A stretch of 64,000 bases of DNA from Pantoea conspicua (lineage in GTDB: Bacteria; Pseudomonadota; Gammaproteobacteria; Enterobacterales; Enterobacteriaceae), in NCBI RefSeq assembly GCF_002095315.1, contig NZ_MLFN01000015.1, forward strand, positions 1 to 64,000, written 5' to 3'. The position numbers and the translations under genes were made by a program. Shown one piece after another: positions 8,249-20,585 of the stretch; position 1 is the first letter of the stretch, and each line of letters starts with the position of its first letter. The notes beneath the pieces were generated by a model, which searched no databases, was not told where the DNA came from, and was given only the letters and a program-made list of their open reading frames with translations.

Positions 8249-9184
8249 ATGAAAAACCGTACCCTGCTGTGCACCGCTGTGGCCGCCTGTCTGGTTTCGC
8301 ATGCGGCATTCGCCGTCGAGAAAGGCACCATTATGATTCTGGTTAACTCACTCGATAACCCCTATTACGCCTCCGAAGCCAAAGGCGCCAACCTCAAAGC
8401 GCAGGCGCTGGGCTACAAAACTTCGGTGCTGTCGCACGGCGAAGATGTGAAGAAGCAGAGCGAACTGATCGACGCCGCTATCGGTAAAAAAGTGCAGGGC
8501 ATCGTACTGGATAACGCTGACTCCACCGCCAGTGTGGCGGCGATCAAAAAAGCCAAAGATGCCGGTATTCCGGTGGTGTTGATCAACCGTGAAATTCCGG
8601 TGGATGACGTGGCGCTGGCGCAGATTACCCACAATAACTTCCAGGCCGGTTCTGACGTGGCCAACGTGTTTGTCGAGAAAATGGGTGAGAAGGGCAAGTA
8701 CGCCGAGCTGACCTGTAACCTGGCCGACAATAACTGCGTGACGCGCTCCAAATCGTTCCATCAGGTGCTGGATCAGTACAGCGATATGCAGAGCGTGGCG
8801 CGTCAGGATGCCAAAGGGACGCTGATCGACGGCAAGCGGATCATGGACAGTATTCTGCAGGCGCACCCGGATGTGAAAGGGGTGATTTGCGGTAATGGAC
8901 CGGTGGCACTGGGGGCCATTGCTGCCCTGAAAGCCGCCGGACGCAACGATGTGATTGTGGTGGGAATCGATGGCAGCAATGACGAACGGGATGCGGTGAA
9001 GGCCGGCACCCTGAAAGCCACGGTGATGTTACAGGCGCAGGCGATTGCGGCGCAGGGCGTGACCGACCTCGACAATTATATCCAGAAAGGGGCGAAACCG
9101 GAGAAACAGCGGGTGATGTTCCGCGGCATCCTGATAACGCCAGATAACGCCAGCGGCGTACAGGATTTCAACTTCAAATCGTAA
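8249..9184 (+). CDS. Periplasmic sugar-binding protein of a ribose-type ABC transporter
   Basis: Captures a sugar or polyol in the periplasm and delivers it to the permease encoded downstream. I chose the ATG at 8249 because it begins a clear signal peptide (basic MKNR, hydrophobic core, cleavage after AAFA near residue 22) and follows a purine-rich AAGAGAGAA. A start at 8171 would overlap the previous gene and bury the signal. The 311-residue protein has the RbsB-like fold phrases NSLDNPYYASEAKGA, AKDAGIPVVLINREI, NNFQAGSDVA and ICGNGPVALGAIAAL. It belongs to the periplasmic-binding type 1 family. Together with the two dehydrogenases this argues for polyol uptake; the ligand is unknown. Confidence 0.85.
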   Translation: MKNRTLLCTAVAACLVSHAAFAVEKGTIMILVNSLDNPYYASEAKGANLKAQALGYKTSVLSHGEDVKKQSELIDAAIGKKVQGIVLDNADSTASVAAIKKAKDAGIPVVLINREIPVDDVALAQITHNNFQAGSDVANVFVEKMGEKGKYAELTCNLADNNCVTRSKSFHQVLDQYSDMQSVARQDAKGTLIDGKRIMDSILQAHPDVKGVICGNGPVALGAIAALKAAGRNDVIVVGIDGSNDERDAVKAGTLKATVMLQAQAIAAQGVTDLDNYIQKGAKPEKQRVMFRGILITPDNASGVQDFNFKS

Positions 9185-9233
9185 TTCACTCACCGCTGCC
9201 GCGCCTGCCTGAGCGGGCGCCAGGGAGAATAAG

Positions 9234-9845
9234 ATGTCCGGAAGAGTCTGGCTGACGCTGGGGGTCCTGCTGCTGAGCGGCTGCCGAATTGTGTCGCAGC
9301 AACAGCTGGCCGAGCTGAAAAATCCCCCCAATCCACAGATGGCCAATATCGATCAGGTCTGGCAGCAAAAACTGGTACCACAGCTGACGGCCGAGGCGAA
9401 ACCGCTGGCGGTGTTAATGAAGTCGCTGCAGTCAGCGAAAGATTTTGACAGCGCCTGCCAATCCTATGGCTATCGCAGCCAGGCGGAAAACCCGTGTGTA
9501 TTTAGCGTGACGGTACGCGGTGAGGTTACCACGCTAAACACCACTTCCCGCAGTGGCAAGATGAGTGTCAGAGATGAATCAGGTGACACTGTCACGATTC
9601 AGGCCGGGCCGATCATCCGTGGCACCGCGCTGCGTGATGCCTATAAGGGCGCCAGCTATCAGGACTTTAACGATCAGGTGCTGTTTGGTGATTACGGCAA
9701 AGCGATTAATCAGCAGGCAGCCAGCCTGATGCAGAAATTCAAGCCGGGCGTGGGCGATAAGGTGACGGTCGTCGGCGTGTTCAGCAGCTGGGATATCCCG
9801 CAGTCGCTGCCGGATATCACCCCGGCGGCGATCAGCCGGCAATAA
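9234..9845 (+). CDS. DUF2291-family predicted lipoprotein of sugar transport operons
   Basis: A 203-residue predicted lipoprotein. The N-terminus has a short hydrophobic stretch ending in the lipobox LLLSGC (Cys17), so it should be lipid-anchored at the inner or outer membrane facing the periplasm. The rest has two alternating beta-rich segments around VTVRGEVTTLNT and KVTVVGVFSSWD. It looks like the DUF2291 family, which is repeatedly found inside ribose-type ABC operons and has no established function. Here it sits between the binding protein and the ATPase, 10 bp before the latter, so a role in substrate delivery or transporter assembly is an inference from position. Confidence 0.7.
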   Translation: MSGRVWLTLGVLLLSGCRIVSQQQLAELKNPPNPQMANIDQVWQQKLVPQLTAEAKPLAVLMKSLQSAKDFDSACQSYGYRSQAENPCVFSVTVRGEVTTLNTTSRSGKMSVRDESGDTVTIQAGPIIRGTALRDAYKGASYQDFNDQVLFGDYGKAINQQAASLMQKFKPGVGDKVTVVGVFSSWDIPQSLPDITPAAISRQ

Positions 9846-9855
9846 GGAGCGGAAG

Positions 9856-11388
9856 ATGCAAGATCTTCAACCGCAGCAGAGCAGCGATGTGATCATCGAA
9901 ACCCGCAACGTGTCGCGTCTCTATCCCGGCGTTACGGCGCTCGATCAGGTTAACTACCGGGTTTATCGCAATAAAGTCAACGTGCTGATTGGCGAAAACG
10001 GTGCCGGCAAATCAACCATGATGAAGATGCTGGCAGGGGTCGAAACGCCTTCATCCGGCGAGATTCTGCTGGACGGTAAGGTGGTATCGCTTAACTCCAC
10101 CCATCAGGCAGAGAAGCAGGGCATCAGTATCATCTTTCAGGAGCTGAACCTGTTCCCCAACATGAACGTGATGGACAACATCTTTATTGCTAACGAGTTT
10201 TTCCAGCGCGGCGTGATCAACGAAAAATATCAGTATGCGCTGGCAAAGTCGCTGCTGGAACGGCTGGAGCTGGATGTTGACCCCTATTCGCCACTCGGTG
10301 AGCTGGGCATCGGTCATCAGCAGCTGGTGGAGATTGCCCGCGCACTCTCCAAGGACACCCGGGTTTTGATCATGGATGAGCCGACCAGCGCGCTGAGTCA
10401 GTCCGAAGTGAAAGTGCTGTTTAACGTGATCGATCAGCTCAAGCGGCGGGGCGTCACCATCATCTATATCTCGCACCGGCTGGAGGAGCTGATGGAGATT
10501 GGCGATCACATCACCATCTTCCGCGATGGACAGTTTATCAGTGAACGCGACGTGCGTGAGGCGAGCGTGCCGTGGATTATCGCCCAGATGGTGGGTGACA
10601 AGAAGAAGCAGTTCGATTACCAGGCGGCCCCGCAGGGGGAAACGGTATTGCAGGTTGACGGCTTAACCGCCCTGCACCAGAACGGCGGTTACACCCTGAA
10701 TGACGTGACGTTTACCCTGCGCAAAGGCGAAGTGATTGGCATTTACGGATTGCTGGGTGCCGGGCGCACCGAACTGTTTAAGGGACTGATTGGCCTGATG
10801 CCGTGTCAGTCAGGTCAGGTGCAACTGGCGGGTAAAGATCTGGCGAAACGCAGCTTCCAGCAGCGGTTAAAAAGCGGTATCGCGCTGGTGCCGGAAGACC
10901 GCAAAGGGGAAGGCGTGGTGGAACTGATGTCGATTACCGCCAACATGACGCTCTCTGACCTCAGCCTGCGCGGTTTTCGCCACGCGCTGCGGCTGCTCAG
11001 GCCAGCTCAGGAGAATCAGCGGGTGAATGAGATGATTGGACATCTGTCGATCAAGGTCAGCGACGCTGAACTGCCGATCACCGCACTGAGCGGCGGCAAC
11101 CAGCAAAAAGTGGTGCTGGGTAAAGCGCTGATGACCGGTCCAAAGGTGGTGCTACTGGATGAGCCAACGCGCGGGATCGACGTCGGCGCAAAAACCGATG
11201 TTTACCATCTGATTGGCAATCTGGCGCAACAGGGGCTGGCGGTGATGTTCTCCTCATCGGAACTGGATGAGGTGATGGCGCTGGCAGACCGCATTTTAGT
11301 GATGGCCGATGGCCGGATTACCGCCGATTTACCACGTGCGGTGGCAACGCGAGAACAACTGATTGCGGCATCAACCCCGCAGGATTAA
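9856..11388 (+). CDS. Sugar ABC transporter ATPase, RbsA-like (duplicated domains)
   Basis: Energises the transporter at the cytoplasmic face. Its 510 residues are two fused ABC domains, as in RbsA, MglA and XylG. The first has a full Walker A (GENGAGKST, residues 46-54), Walker B VLIMDEPTSAL and the weak signature LGIGHQQ. The second has a degenerate Walker A (GLLGAGRTEL), a strong signature LSGGNQQKVVLGKAL and Walker B VVLLDEPTRGID. This asymmetry is normal for the family. The start has AAGGAGCG about seven bases upstream. The gene ends directly at a palindromic element that separates it from the permease. Confidence 0.9.
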   Translation: MQDLQPQQSSDVIIETRNVSRLYPGVTALDQVNYRVYRNKVNVLIGENGAGKSTMMKMLAGVETPSSGEILLDGKVVSLNSTHQAEKQGISIIFQELNLFPNMNVMDNIFIANEFFQRGVINEKYQYALAKSLLERLELDVDPYSPLGELGIGHQQLVEIARALSKDTRVLIMDEPTSALSQSEVKVLFNVIDQLKRRGVTIIYISHRLEELMEIGDHITIFRDGQFISERDVREASVPWIIAQMVGDKKKQFDYQAAPQGETVLQVDGLTALHQNGGYTLNDVTFTLRKGEVIGIYGLLGAGRTELFKGLIGLMPCQSGQVQLAGKDLAKRSFQQRLKSGIALVPEDRKGEGVVELMSITANMTLSDLSLRGFRHALRLLRPAQENQRVNEMIGHLSIKVSDAELPITALSGGNQQKVVLGKALMTGPKVVLLDEPTRGIDVGAKTDVYHLIGNLAQQGLAVMFSSSELDEVMALADRILVMADGRITADLPRAVATREQLIAASTPQD

Positions 11389-11523
11389 GAGCCTGGTCCA
11401 TCAGGCTATTTTATTTGTCAGTCTGAACCTGGGCTCTCACGTACTGCGTGTACGCCTGTTTGTACCGCGCTGTCCGTGTCCAGACTGCCTGCAACAATTA
11501 CGCCTGGTGGGCCAGGCCCTAAG
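11386..11523. mobile_element. MITE-like imperfect palindrome inside the ABC operon
   Basis: This roughly 140-bp stretch lies between ATPase and permease, where neighbours are otherwise 10-50 bp apart. Its two halves are complementary over most of their length: TAAGAGCCTGGTCCATCAGG at the left pairs with CCTGGTGGGCCAGGCCCTAA at the right, and CAGTCTG with CAGACTG further in. A small CGTAC...GTACG hairpin sits near the middle. No protein is encoded. It may supply the ATPase stop codon. The boundaries are approximate, and no second copy is in the window. Confidence 0.6.
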
Positions 11524-11539
11524 CTGGCCGGAGAACGTC

Positions 11540-12607
11540 ATGAACCAAAAATATCTGCTCTATATGTACCTGCTCAAGGCGCGCACCTTTATTGCGCTGC
11601 TGATTGTGGTCGGCTTTTTCAGCGTGATGGTGCCGAACTTTCTGACACCGTCCAATCTGCTGATTATGACCCAGCATGTGGCGATCACTGGCCTGCTGGC
11701 GATTGGTATGACGCTGGTGATCCTCACCGGCGGTATCGATCTTTCAGTGGGGGCGGTGGCAGGCATCTGCGGCATGGTGGCGGGCGCACTGCTTACTAAC
11801 GGCGTGCCGTTGTGGGGCGGGAATACGTTGTTCCTTAACGTGCCCGAAGTGATTCTGGTGGTGGCGATCTTTGGCGTGCTGGTGGGGTTCATCAACGGCA
11901 CGGTGATTACCCGGCTGGGCGTGGCACCCTTTATCTGTACCCTTGGCATGATGTACGTGGCGCGAGGCGCGGCATTGCTGTTCAACGATGGCAGCACCTA
12001 CGCCAATCTGGTCGGGCTGCCGCCGCTCGGCAATACCGGTTTTGCGCTGCTTGGCTCCGGCACGGTGCTGGGGGTTTATATCCCGATCTGGCTGATGATC
12101 GGTTTTCTGTTGCTCGGGCTCTACCTGACGCGCAAAACGCCGCTCGGGCGCTACATCTACGCTACAGGCGGTAATGAATCCGCGGCCCGGCTGGCGGGCG
12201 TACCGATCATCAAAGTCAAAGTATTTGTCTACGCTTTCTCTGGTCTGTGTGCCGGCCTGGTCGGGCTGGTGGTGGCCTCTCAGCTGCAGACGGCGCATCC
12301 GATGACCGGCAACATGTTTGAAATGGACGCGATTGGCGCCACGGTGCTGGGCGGCACGGCGCTGGCGGGCGGGCGCGGACGGGTTTCCGGTTCGATTATT
12401 GGCGCCTTCGTGATTGTCTTTCTGGCCGACGGCATGGTGATGATGGGCGTCAGCGATTTCTGGCAGATGGTGATTAAAGGGCTGGTGATTGTCACCGCGG
12501 TCGTCATTGACCAGTTCCAGCAGCGTCTGCAAAGCAAAGTGGTGCTGCTACGTCGCCATGAAAAGAAGTTACAGGCGGCACCGCTCTCTGATATTCGTCA
12601 CAACTAA
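11540..12607 (+). CDS. Sugar ABC transporter permease, RbsC-like
   Basis: Inner-membrane pore of the transporter, 355 residues from the ATG at 11540. An upstream in-frame start at 11363 would run through the palindromic element and inside the ATPase gene, so it was rejected. About eight to ten hydrophobic segments are visible, beginning FIALLIVVGFFSVM and including GLLAIGMTLVILTGGIDLSVG, the hallmark of this permease family, and the later EMDAIGATVLGGTAL loop that contacts the ATPase. The ribosome-binding site GGAGAACGTC is adequate. Confidence 0.88.
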   Translation: MNQKYLLYMYLLKARTFIALLIVVGFFSVMVPNFLTPSNLLIMTQHVAITGLLAIGMTLVILTGGIDLSVGAVAGICGMVAGALLTNGVPLWGGNTLFLNVPEVILVVAIFGVLVGFINGTVITRLGVAPFICTLGMMYVARGAALLFNDGSTYANLVGLPPLGNTGFALLGSGTVLGVYIPIWLMIGFLLLGLYLTRKTPLGRYIYATGGNESAARLAGVPIIKVKVFVYAFSGLCAGLVGLVVASQLQTAHPMTGNMFEMDAIGATVLGGTALAGGRGRVSGSIIGAFVIVFLADGMVMMGVSDFWQMVIKGLVIVTAVVIDQFQQRLQSKVVLLRRHEKKLQAAPLSDIRHN

Positions 12608-12618
12608 CAGGAGTGTTT

Positions 12619-13416
12619 ATGACCCGCGATTTTAGTGGAAAAACAGTGGTGATCACCGGTGCCTGTCGCGGCATTGGTGCCGGGATTGCAGCCCGCTTTG
12701 CCCGCGACGGCGCGAAGCTGGTCATGGTGTCCAATGCCGACCGCGTCTTCGCCACCGCTGAGCAGTTACAGCAGCACTATGGCAGTGAGATTCTGGCGCT
12801 ACAGGTGGATGTCACCGATGAGGCTGCGGTGCAGCAGCTCTACCAGCAGGCTGCCGATCGCTTTGGCCAGATCGATGTCTCGATCCAGAATGCCGGCGTG
12901 ATCACCATCGATCGCTTCGATACGATGCCGAAAAGTGATTTTGAGAAGGTGCTGGCGGTAAATACCACCGGCGTCTGGCTCTGCTGTCGCGAAGCGGCGA
13001 AGTATATGGTAAAGCAGCGCAGCGGCAGTCTGATCAATACCTCATCGGGACAGGGCCGGCAGGGCTTTATCTACACGCCGCACTACGCCGCCAGCAAAAT
13101 GGGGGTGATTGGCATTACTCAGAGCCTGGCGCTGGAACTGGCACCCTGGCACATCACGGTCAACGCTTTCTGTCCCGGCATTATTGAGAGTGAGATGTGG
13201 GATTACAACGACCGCGTCTGGGGAGAAATTCTCAGTACCGATCAGAAAACCTATGCGAAAGGCGAACTGATGGCGGAGTGGGTGCAAAATATTCCACTGA
13301 AACGCGCCGGTCAGCCTGAGGATGTCGCCGGTCTGGTGGCCTTTCTGGCATCTGATGATGCGCGTTACATCACCGGCCAGACGATTAATGTTGATGGCGG
13401 GTTGATCTTCTCCTGA
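12619..13416 (+). CDS. Short-chain dehydrogenase/reductase, sorbitol/galactitol dehydrogenase-like
   Basis: Second NAD(P)-dependent dehydrogenase of the operon, 265 residues. The ATG at 12619 follows AGGAG by five bases, so the GTG at 12613 is not needed. The Rossmann motif TGACRGIG is canonical. NAGV, the serine in NTSSGQG and YAASK form the active site, and the end NVDGGLIF is typical. The substrate loop (residues around ESEMWDYNDRVWGEI) resembles sorbitol and galactitol 2-dehydrogenases. Two dehydrogenases and no kinase in one operon suggest stepwise oxidation of a polyol. The specific polyol is not decidable here. Confidence 0.8.
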   Translation: MTRDFSGKTVVITGACRGIGAGIAARFARDGAKLVMVSNADRVFATAEQLQQHYGSEILALQVDVTDEAAVQQLYQQAADRFGQIDVSIQNAGVITIDRFDTMPKSDFEKVLAVNTTGVWLCCREAAKYMVKQRSGSLINTSSGQGRQGFIYTPHYAASKMGVIGITQSLALELAPWHITVNAFCPGIIESEMWDYNDRVWGEILSTDQKTYAKGELMAEWVQNIPLKRAGQPEDVAGLVAFLASDDARYITGQTINVDGGLIFS

Positions 13417-13433
13417 TGGTGCGCATTCACACC

Positions 13434-13459
13434 AGGCTTGCTGCGGCAGGCCTTTTTTT
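13434..13459 (+). terminator. Rho-independent terminator of the polyol operon
   Basis: An eight-pair stem (AGGCTTGC with GCAGGCCT, one G-T wobble) with loop TGCG is followed by seven T, starting 18 bp after the last dehydrogenase stop. Confidence 0.8.
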
Positions 13460-13587
13460 GCGTCAGATTTTTCTGGCATATACACAATTTGCCACCTCTG
13501 TCCTGTATCGCCGTCACAATATGTTAAGGTAAAGGCACGTTATTTTTCATCCGCTGCCGCTGAACCTTAATCCGAATGCCTGGTGAC

Positions 13588-15039
13588 ATGATACGAAAAA
13601 CAGTGATTCTTTCTTTGATCGCACCGGTACTGCTGACTGTGCAGACCGCTCACGCGCTCCAGACCGAAACACGGGTGTCCGGGACGCCATTTGACGATCC
13701 TGCTCGTTATCGTCAGTCGCTGGACGCGCTGCCGACGCTGGGCAGCAGCGCTGAGCAGGATGAAGAGTGGAGCAAAAAGCTGGCGGCGATTGCCAAAAGT
13801 ATTGGTGAAGCGAGTAACAACAGTGACAGTGACGTCTCCTTTGGTCAGCAGGCTGGCGTCTGGGCATTTAATCATCTGCGTGATGAGGTGGCCGATCGGG
13901 TGGAGAGCGAAGGGCAGTCACTGCTTTCCCCTTACGGCACAGCACAGCTCGATCTGATGGTGGACATGAACGGTAACTTTACCGGCACCGGTGGCGATCT
14001 GTTCAGTGCGCTGGCCGATGAGAACAGCCTGCTCACCTTCAGCCAGCTGGGAATACACGACACCGGAGACGGTCTGGTGGGAAACGCCGGGCTGGGGCAA
14101 CGCTGGGACGCAGGCAACTGGCTGCTGGGCTACAACGGTTTTGTCGATCGTATTTTCAGCAGCGGCCTGCAGCGTGCCTCGCTGGGTACCGAGGCCTGGA
14201 GCGACAATCTGCGCCTGTCCGCCAACTACTATATGCCGCTGTCAGGCTGGAAAAATCTCGGTGATACCCAGCAGCAGCGCATGGCGCGCGGCTATGACAT
14301 CACCAGCCAGAGCTATCTGCCGTTCTATCGTCAGCTTGGCGTCTCGGTGAGTTACCAGCAATATCTGGGCGAAAATGTCGATCTGTTTAACAGCGGCAAC
14401 CGCTACCATAATCCCTCCGCGATGGCGTTTGGCCTCTCCTATACGCCGGTGCCGCTGGTGACCCTGTCGGCGACCCATAAAACCAGCAGTGCCGGAGAAA
14501 GCCAGGATCAGCTCGGCCTGAAGCTCAATTACCGCTTCGGTGTGGCGCTGAGCCGCCAGCTGGATGCCAGTAACGTTGCCGAAGCGCACTCGCTGCGCGG
14601 CAGTCGTTACGATATCGTGACCCGCAGCGATACGCCGGTGCTCTCATTCCGCCAGCGCAAAACCCTGTCCGTGTTCCTCGCAACGCCGCCGTGGCAATTG
14701 AACGCCGGTGAAAGTCTGCCGCTCAAGCTACAGGTGCGTGCCAGCAATCCGATTAAAGCGGTCAGCTGGCAGGGCGATACCCAGGCGCTGAGCCTGACGC
14801 CGCCCGCCGATAACGCCGATCCGCAGGGCTGGAGCGTCATTTTACCGCAGTGGGATGATTCACCAGGCGCCAGCAACGAATACCGGCTGTCAGTCACGCT
14901 GGAAGACAACAAGCAGCAGCGCGTGACCTCAAACTGGATCACCCTGAAAATCCAGCCGCCGATGGCGATAGACCCACCGTCACCGGATGAGCGTTACGAC
15001 CTGATGGCACCGGTCGGCGTTTCGGGTGTGGCGCTGTAG
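13588..15039 (+). CDS. YchO-like inverse autotransporter (intimin/invasin beta-domain) protein
   Basis: Outer-membrane protein of about 483 residues. The ATG at 13588 opens a classic signal peptide (MIRKTVILSLIAPVLLTVQT, cleavage after AHA); the ATG at 13576 adds four residues and is the alternative. The mature part has the N-terminal helical lead, then an inverse-autotransporter beta-barrel with GTAQLDLMVDMNGNF, LLTFSQLGIHD, GNWLLGYNGFVDRIF and repeated aromatic-ended strands. One Ig-like domain follows (residues about 345-460, TLSVFLATPPWQLNAGESL), with a short tail. The passenger is therefore minimal, like E. coli YchO rather than a long invasin. It is monocistronic. A role in surface structure or adhesion is inferred from the family. 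Confidence 0.75.
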   Translation: MIRKTVILSLIAPVLLTVQTAHALQTETRVSGTPFDDPARYRQSLDALPTLGSSAEQDEEWSKKLAAIAKSIGEASNNSDSDVSFGQQAGVWAFNHLRDEVADRVESEGQSLLSPYGTAQLDLMVDMNGNFTGTGGDLFSALADENSLLTFSQLGIHDTGDGLVGNAGLGQRWDAGNWLLGYNGFVDRIFSSGLQRASLGTEAWSDNLRLSANYYMPLSGWKNLGDTQQQRMARGYDITSQSYLPFYRQLGVSVSYQQYLGENVDLFNSGNRYHNPSAMAFGLSYTPVPLVTLSATHKTSSAGESQDQLGLKLNYRFGVALSRQLDASNVAEAHSLRGSRYDIVTRSDTPVLSFRQRKTLSVFLATPPWQLNAGESLPLKLQVRASNPIKAVSWQGDTQALSLTPPADNADPQGWSVILPQWDDSPGASNEYRLSVTLEDNKQQRVTSNWITLKIQPPMAIDPPSPDERYDLMAPVGVSGVAL

Positions 15040-15153
15040 CATACTGTCCCGGCAACGTTATCATCAGCGCGTAATACTCAGGCGTTAATAGAAAAGCGCG
15101 TCTATCTGTCCCCTCTGGTCTGACACTACCCCTGCTCAATCCCTTCGACTGCA

Positions 15154-15202
15154 CCGTTATGAAGCGTTTTGCGCCATAACGGAGCGGGGGGCGACCTTTT
15201 TT
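15154..15202 (+). terminator. Possible terminator-like hairpin after the YchO-like gene
   Basis: CCGTTATG (15154-15161) pairs exactly with CATAACGG (15175-15182), and a run of six T follows at 15197. The 14-base gap between stem and T-run makes it atypical, so termination is uncertain. The T-run is the only such signal between the gene and the ast promoter. Confidence 0.35.
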
Positions 15203-15301
15203 GGACAGATAATTTATCAGCGATCACAAAAGCGATATTTCCTGCCATAAATGCATAATTCTGCTGATTAAAACCCGGCCTTGCCGCTGCGATAAGACAA
15301 T

Positions 15302-15331
15302 TATTCACTATATATGCAAAATAAGTGAATA
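15302..15331. promoter_or_regulatory. Inverted repeat upstream of the ast promoter
   Basis: TATTCACT (15302-15309) and AGTGAATA (15324-15331) are perfectly complementary across 14 bp, about 65-95 bp upstream of the sigma-54 promoter, where an enhancer-binding or ArgR protein would bind. TTCA/TGAA half-sites recall ARG boxes, but the spacing is not the standard one. Confidence 0.4.
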
Positions 15332-15395
15332 TTGTCAGTGCCTAACTTATTGATAATCCGTTTGGAAGACGATTTTATGCATTAATCTACTTGGC

Positions 15396-15411
15396 TGGCA
15401 CGCTATCTGCA
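15396..15411 (+). promoter_or_regulatory. Sigma-54 promoter of the ast operon
   Basis: TGGCACGCTATCTGCA carries GG and GC exactly 12 bases apart, as in the -24/-12 consensus (TGGCAC-N5-TTGC). Transcription should start near 15422, about 75 bp before astC. In E. coli the ast operon is transcribed by sigma-54 with NtrC under nitrogen limitation; that regulation is inferred here. Confidence 0.8.
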
Positions 15412-15495
15412 CTCTACAGTAGGGCTGCTTCACAACATCCTTTAACAATTTTAAAACAAAAGATTTACCCAGCCGGGTAAGCAGGAGAGTCGGTT

Positions 15496-16712
15496 ATGTC
15501 ACTGCAGGTTTCGCGTCACGATTTCGATCAATGGATGATGCCGGTGTATGCGCCCGCCACCTTTGTGCCGGTTCGCGCTGAAGGGTCAACCGTCTGGGAT
15601 CAGAACGGCAAGGATTATATCGATTTCGCCGGTGGCATTGCCGTCAATGCGTTAGGCCATGCGCATCCGGCATTACAGCAGGCGTTGCAGGAACAAGCCG
15701 CACGTTTATGGCATACCGGCAACGGTTACACCAATGAGCCGATTCTGCGTCTGGCTAAGCAGCTGATCGACGCCACCTTTGCTGACCGGGTGTTCTTCTG
15801 TAACTCCGGTGCTGAGGCGAACGAAGCCGCGCTGAAGCTGGCGCGCAAAGTGGCGCACGATCGCTTTGGCACGGCTAAAAGCGGTATTGTTGCCTTTAAT
15901 AATGCCTTTCACGGTCGCACGCTGTTTACCGTTTCGGCTGGCGGTCAGCCCGCCTATTCAAAAGATTTTGCGCCGTTGCCGCCAGATATCCAGCATGCGC
16001 CGTTCAACGATCTGGCCGCCGCAGCCGCACTGATTAACGACAATACCTGTGCCGTGATCGTCGAACCGATTCAGGGCGAAGGCGGCGTGGTACCGGCTGA
16101 ACCGTCCTTTCTGCGTGGCCTGCGTGAACTGTGCGATAAGCACAACGCTGTGCTGATTTTTGACGAAGTGCAAAGCGGCGTTGGCCGCACCGGTTCGCTT
16201 TACGCCTATATGCACTACGGCGTGACGCCAGACGTGCTGACCAGCGCGAAAGCGCTCGGCGGCGGCTTCCCGATTGGGGCGATGCTGACGCGTGAAGATC
16301 TCGCCCTGGTGATGGGCGTCGGTACGCACGGCACCACCTACGGCGGCAACCCGCTGGCCGGCGCGGTGGCGGGAAAAGTGATGGAGCTGATCAATCAACC
16401 GGCCCTGATGGCGGGCGTGACCGAGCGTCACCAGTGGATCGTCGCGGCACTTAATGAGATCAATCAACGGCTGCATCTGTTTAAAGAGGTGCGCGGTCTG
16501 GGTCTGCTGATTGGTGCGGTTCTGAGTGACGATTTCGCCGGCAAAGCGAAGCAGATCAATCTCGCGGCGGCTGAAATGGGCGTGATGGTGCTGATTGCCG
16601 GAGCCAGTGTGGTGCGTTTCGCGCCGGCGCTCAACATCAGTGAGCAGGAGGTGAAGCTGGGCATGGCGCGCTTCGCCGAGGTGTGTGAAAGCCTGGTACG
16701 AGGGTCCGCATC

Positions 16713-16716
<4 letters not shown>
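15496..16716 (+). CDS. astC: Succinylornithine transaminase
   Basis: Third enzymatic step of arginine succinyltransferase catabolism: converts N2-succinylornithine and 2-oxoglutarate to succinylglutamate semialdehyde and glutamate, using PLP. The 406-residue class III aminotransferase has [17 protein letters not shown] for the cofactor phosphate, [12 protein letters not shown] for the pyridine ring, and the Schiff-base lysine in [14 protein letters not shown]. It is the first gene of an operon astCADBE with four-base overlaps. AGGAGAG lies about nine bases before the ATG. ArgD is a close paralogue; the ast context decides the name. Confidence 0.92.
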
Positions 16717-20535
<3,819 letters not shown>

Positions 20536-20585
20536 AGGGCGTGGCAGCAGCGGCTGCCGCTCGCTTCAGGCTCAAAGGAGGAACG

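Noticed and set aside
11363..11540. N-terminal extension of the permease from 11363
   Set aside because: It would translate the palindromic element and overlap the ATPase; the ATG at 11540 gives the normal family start.
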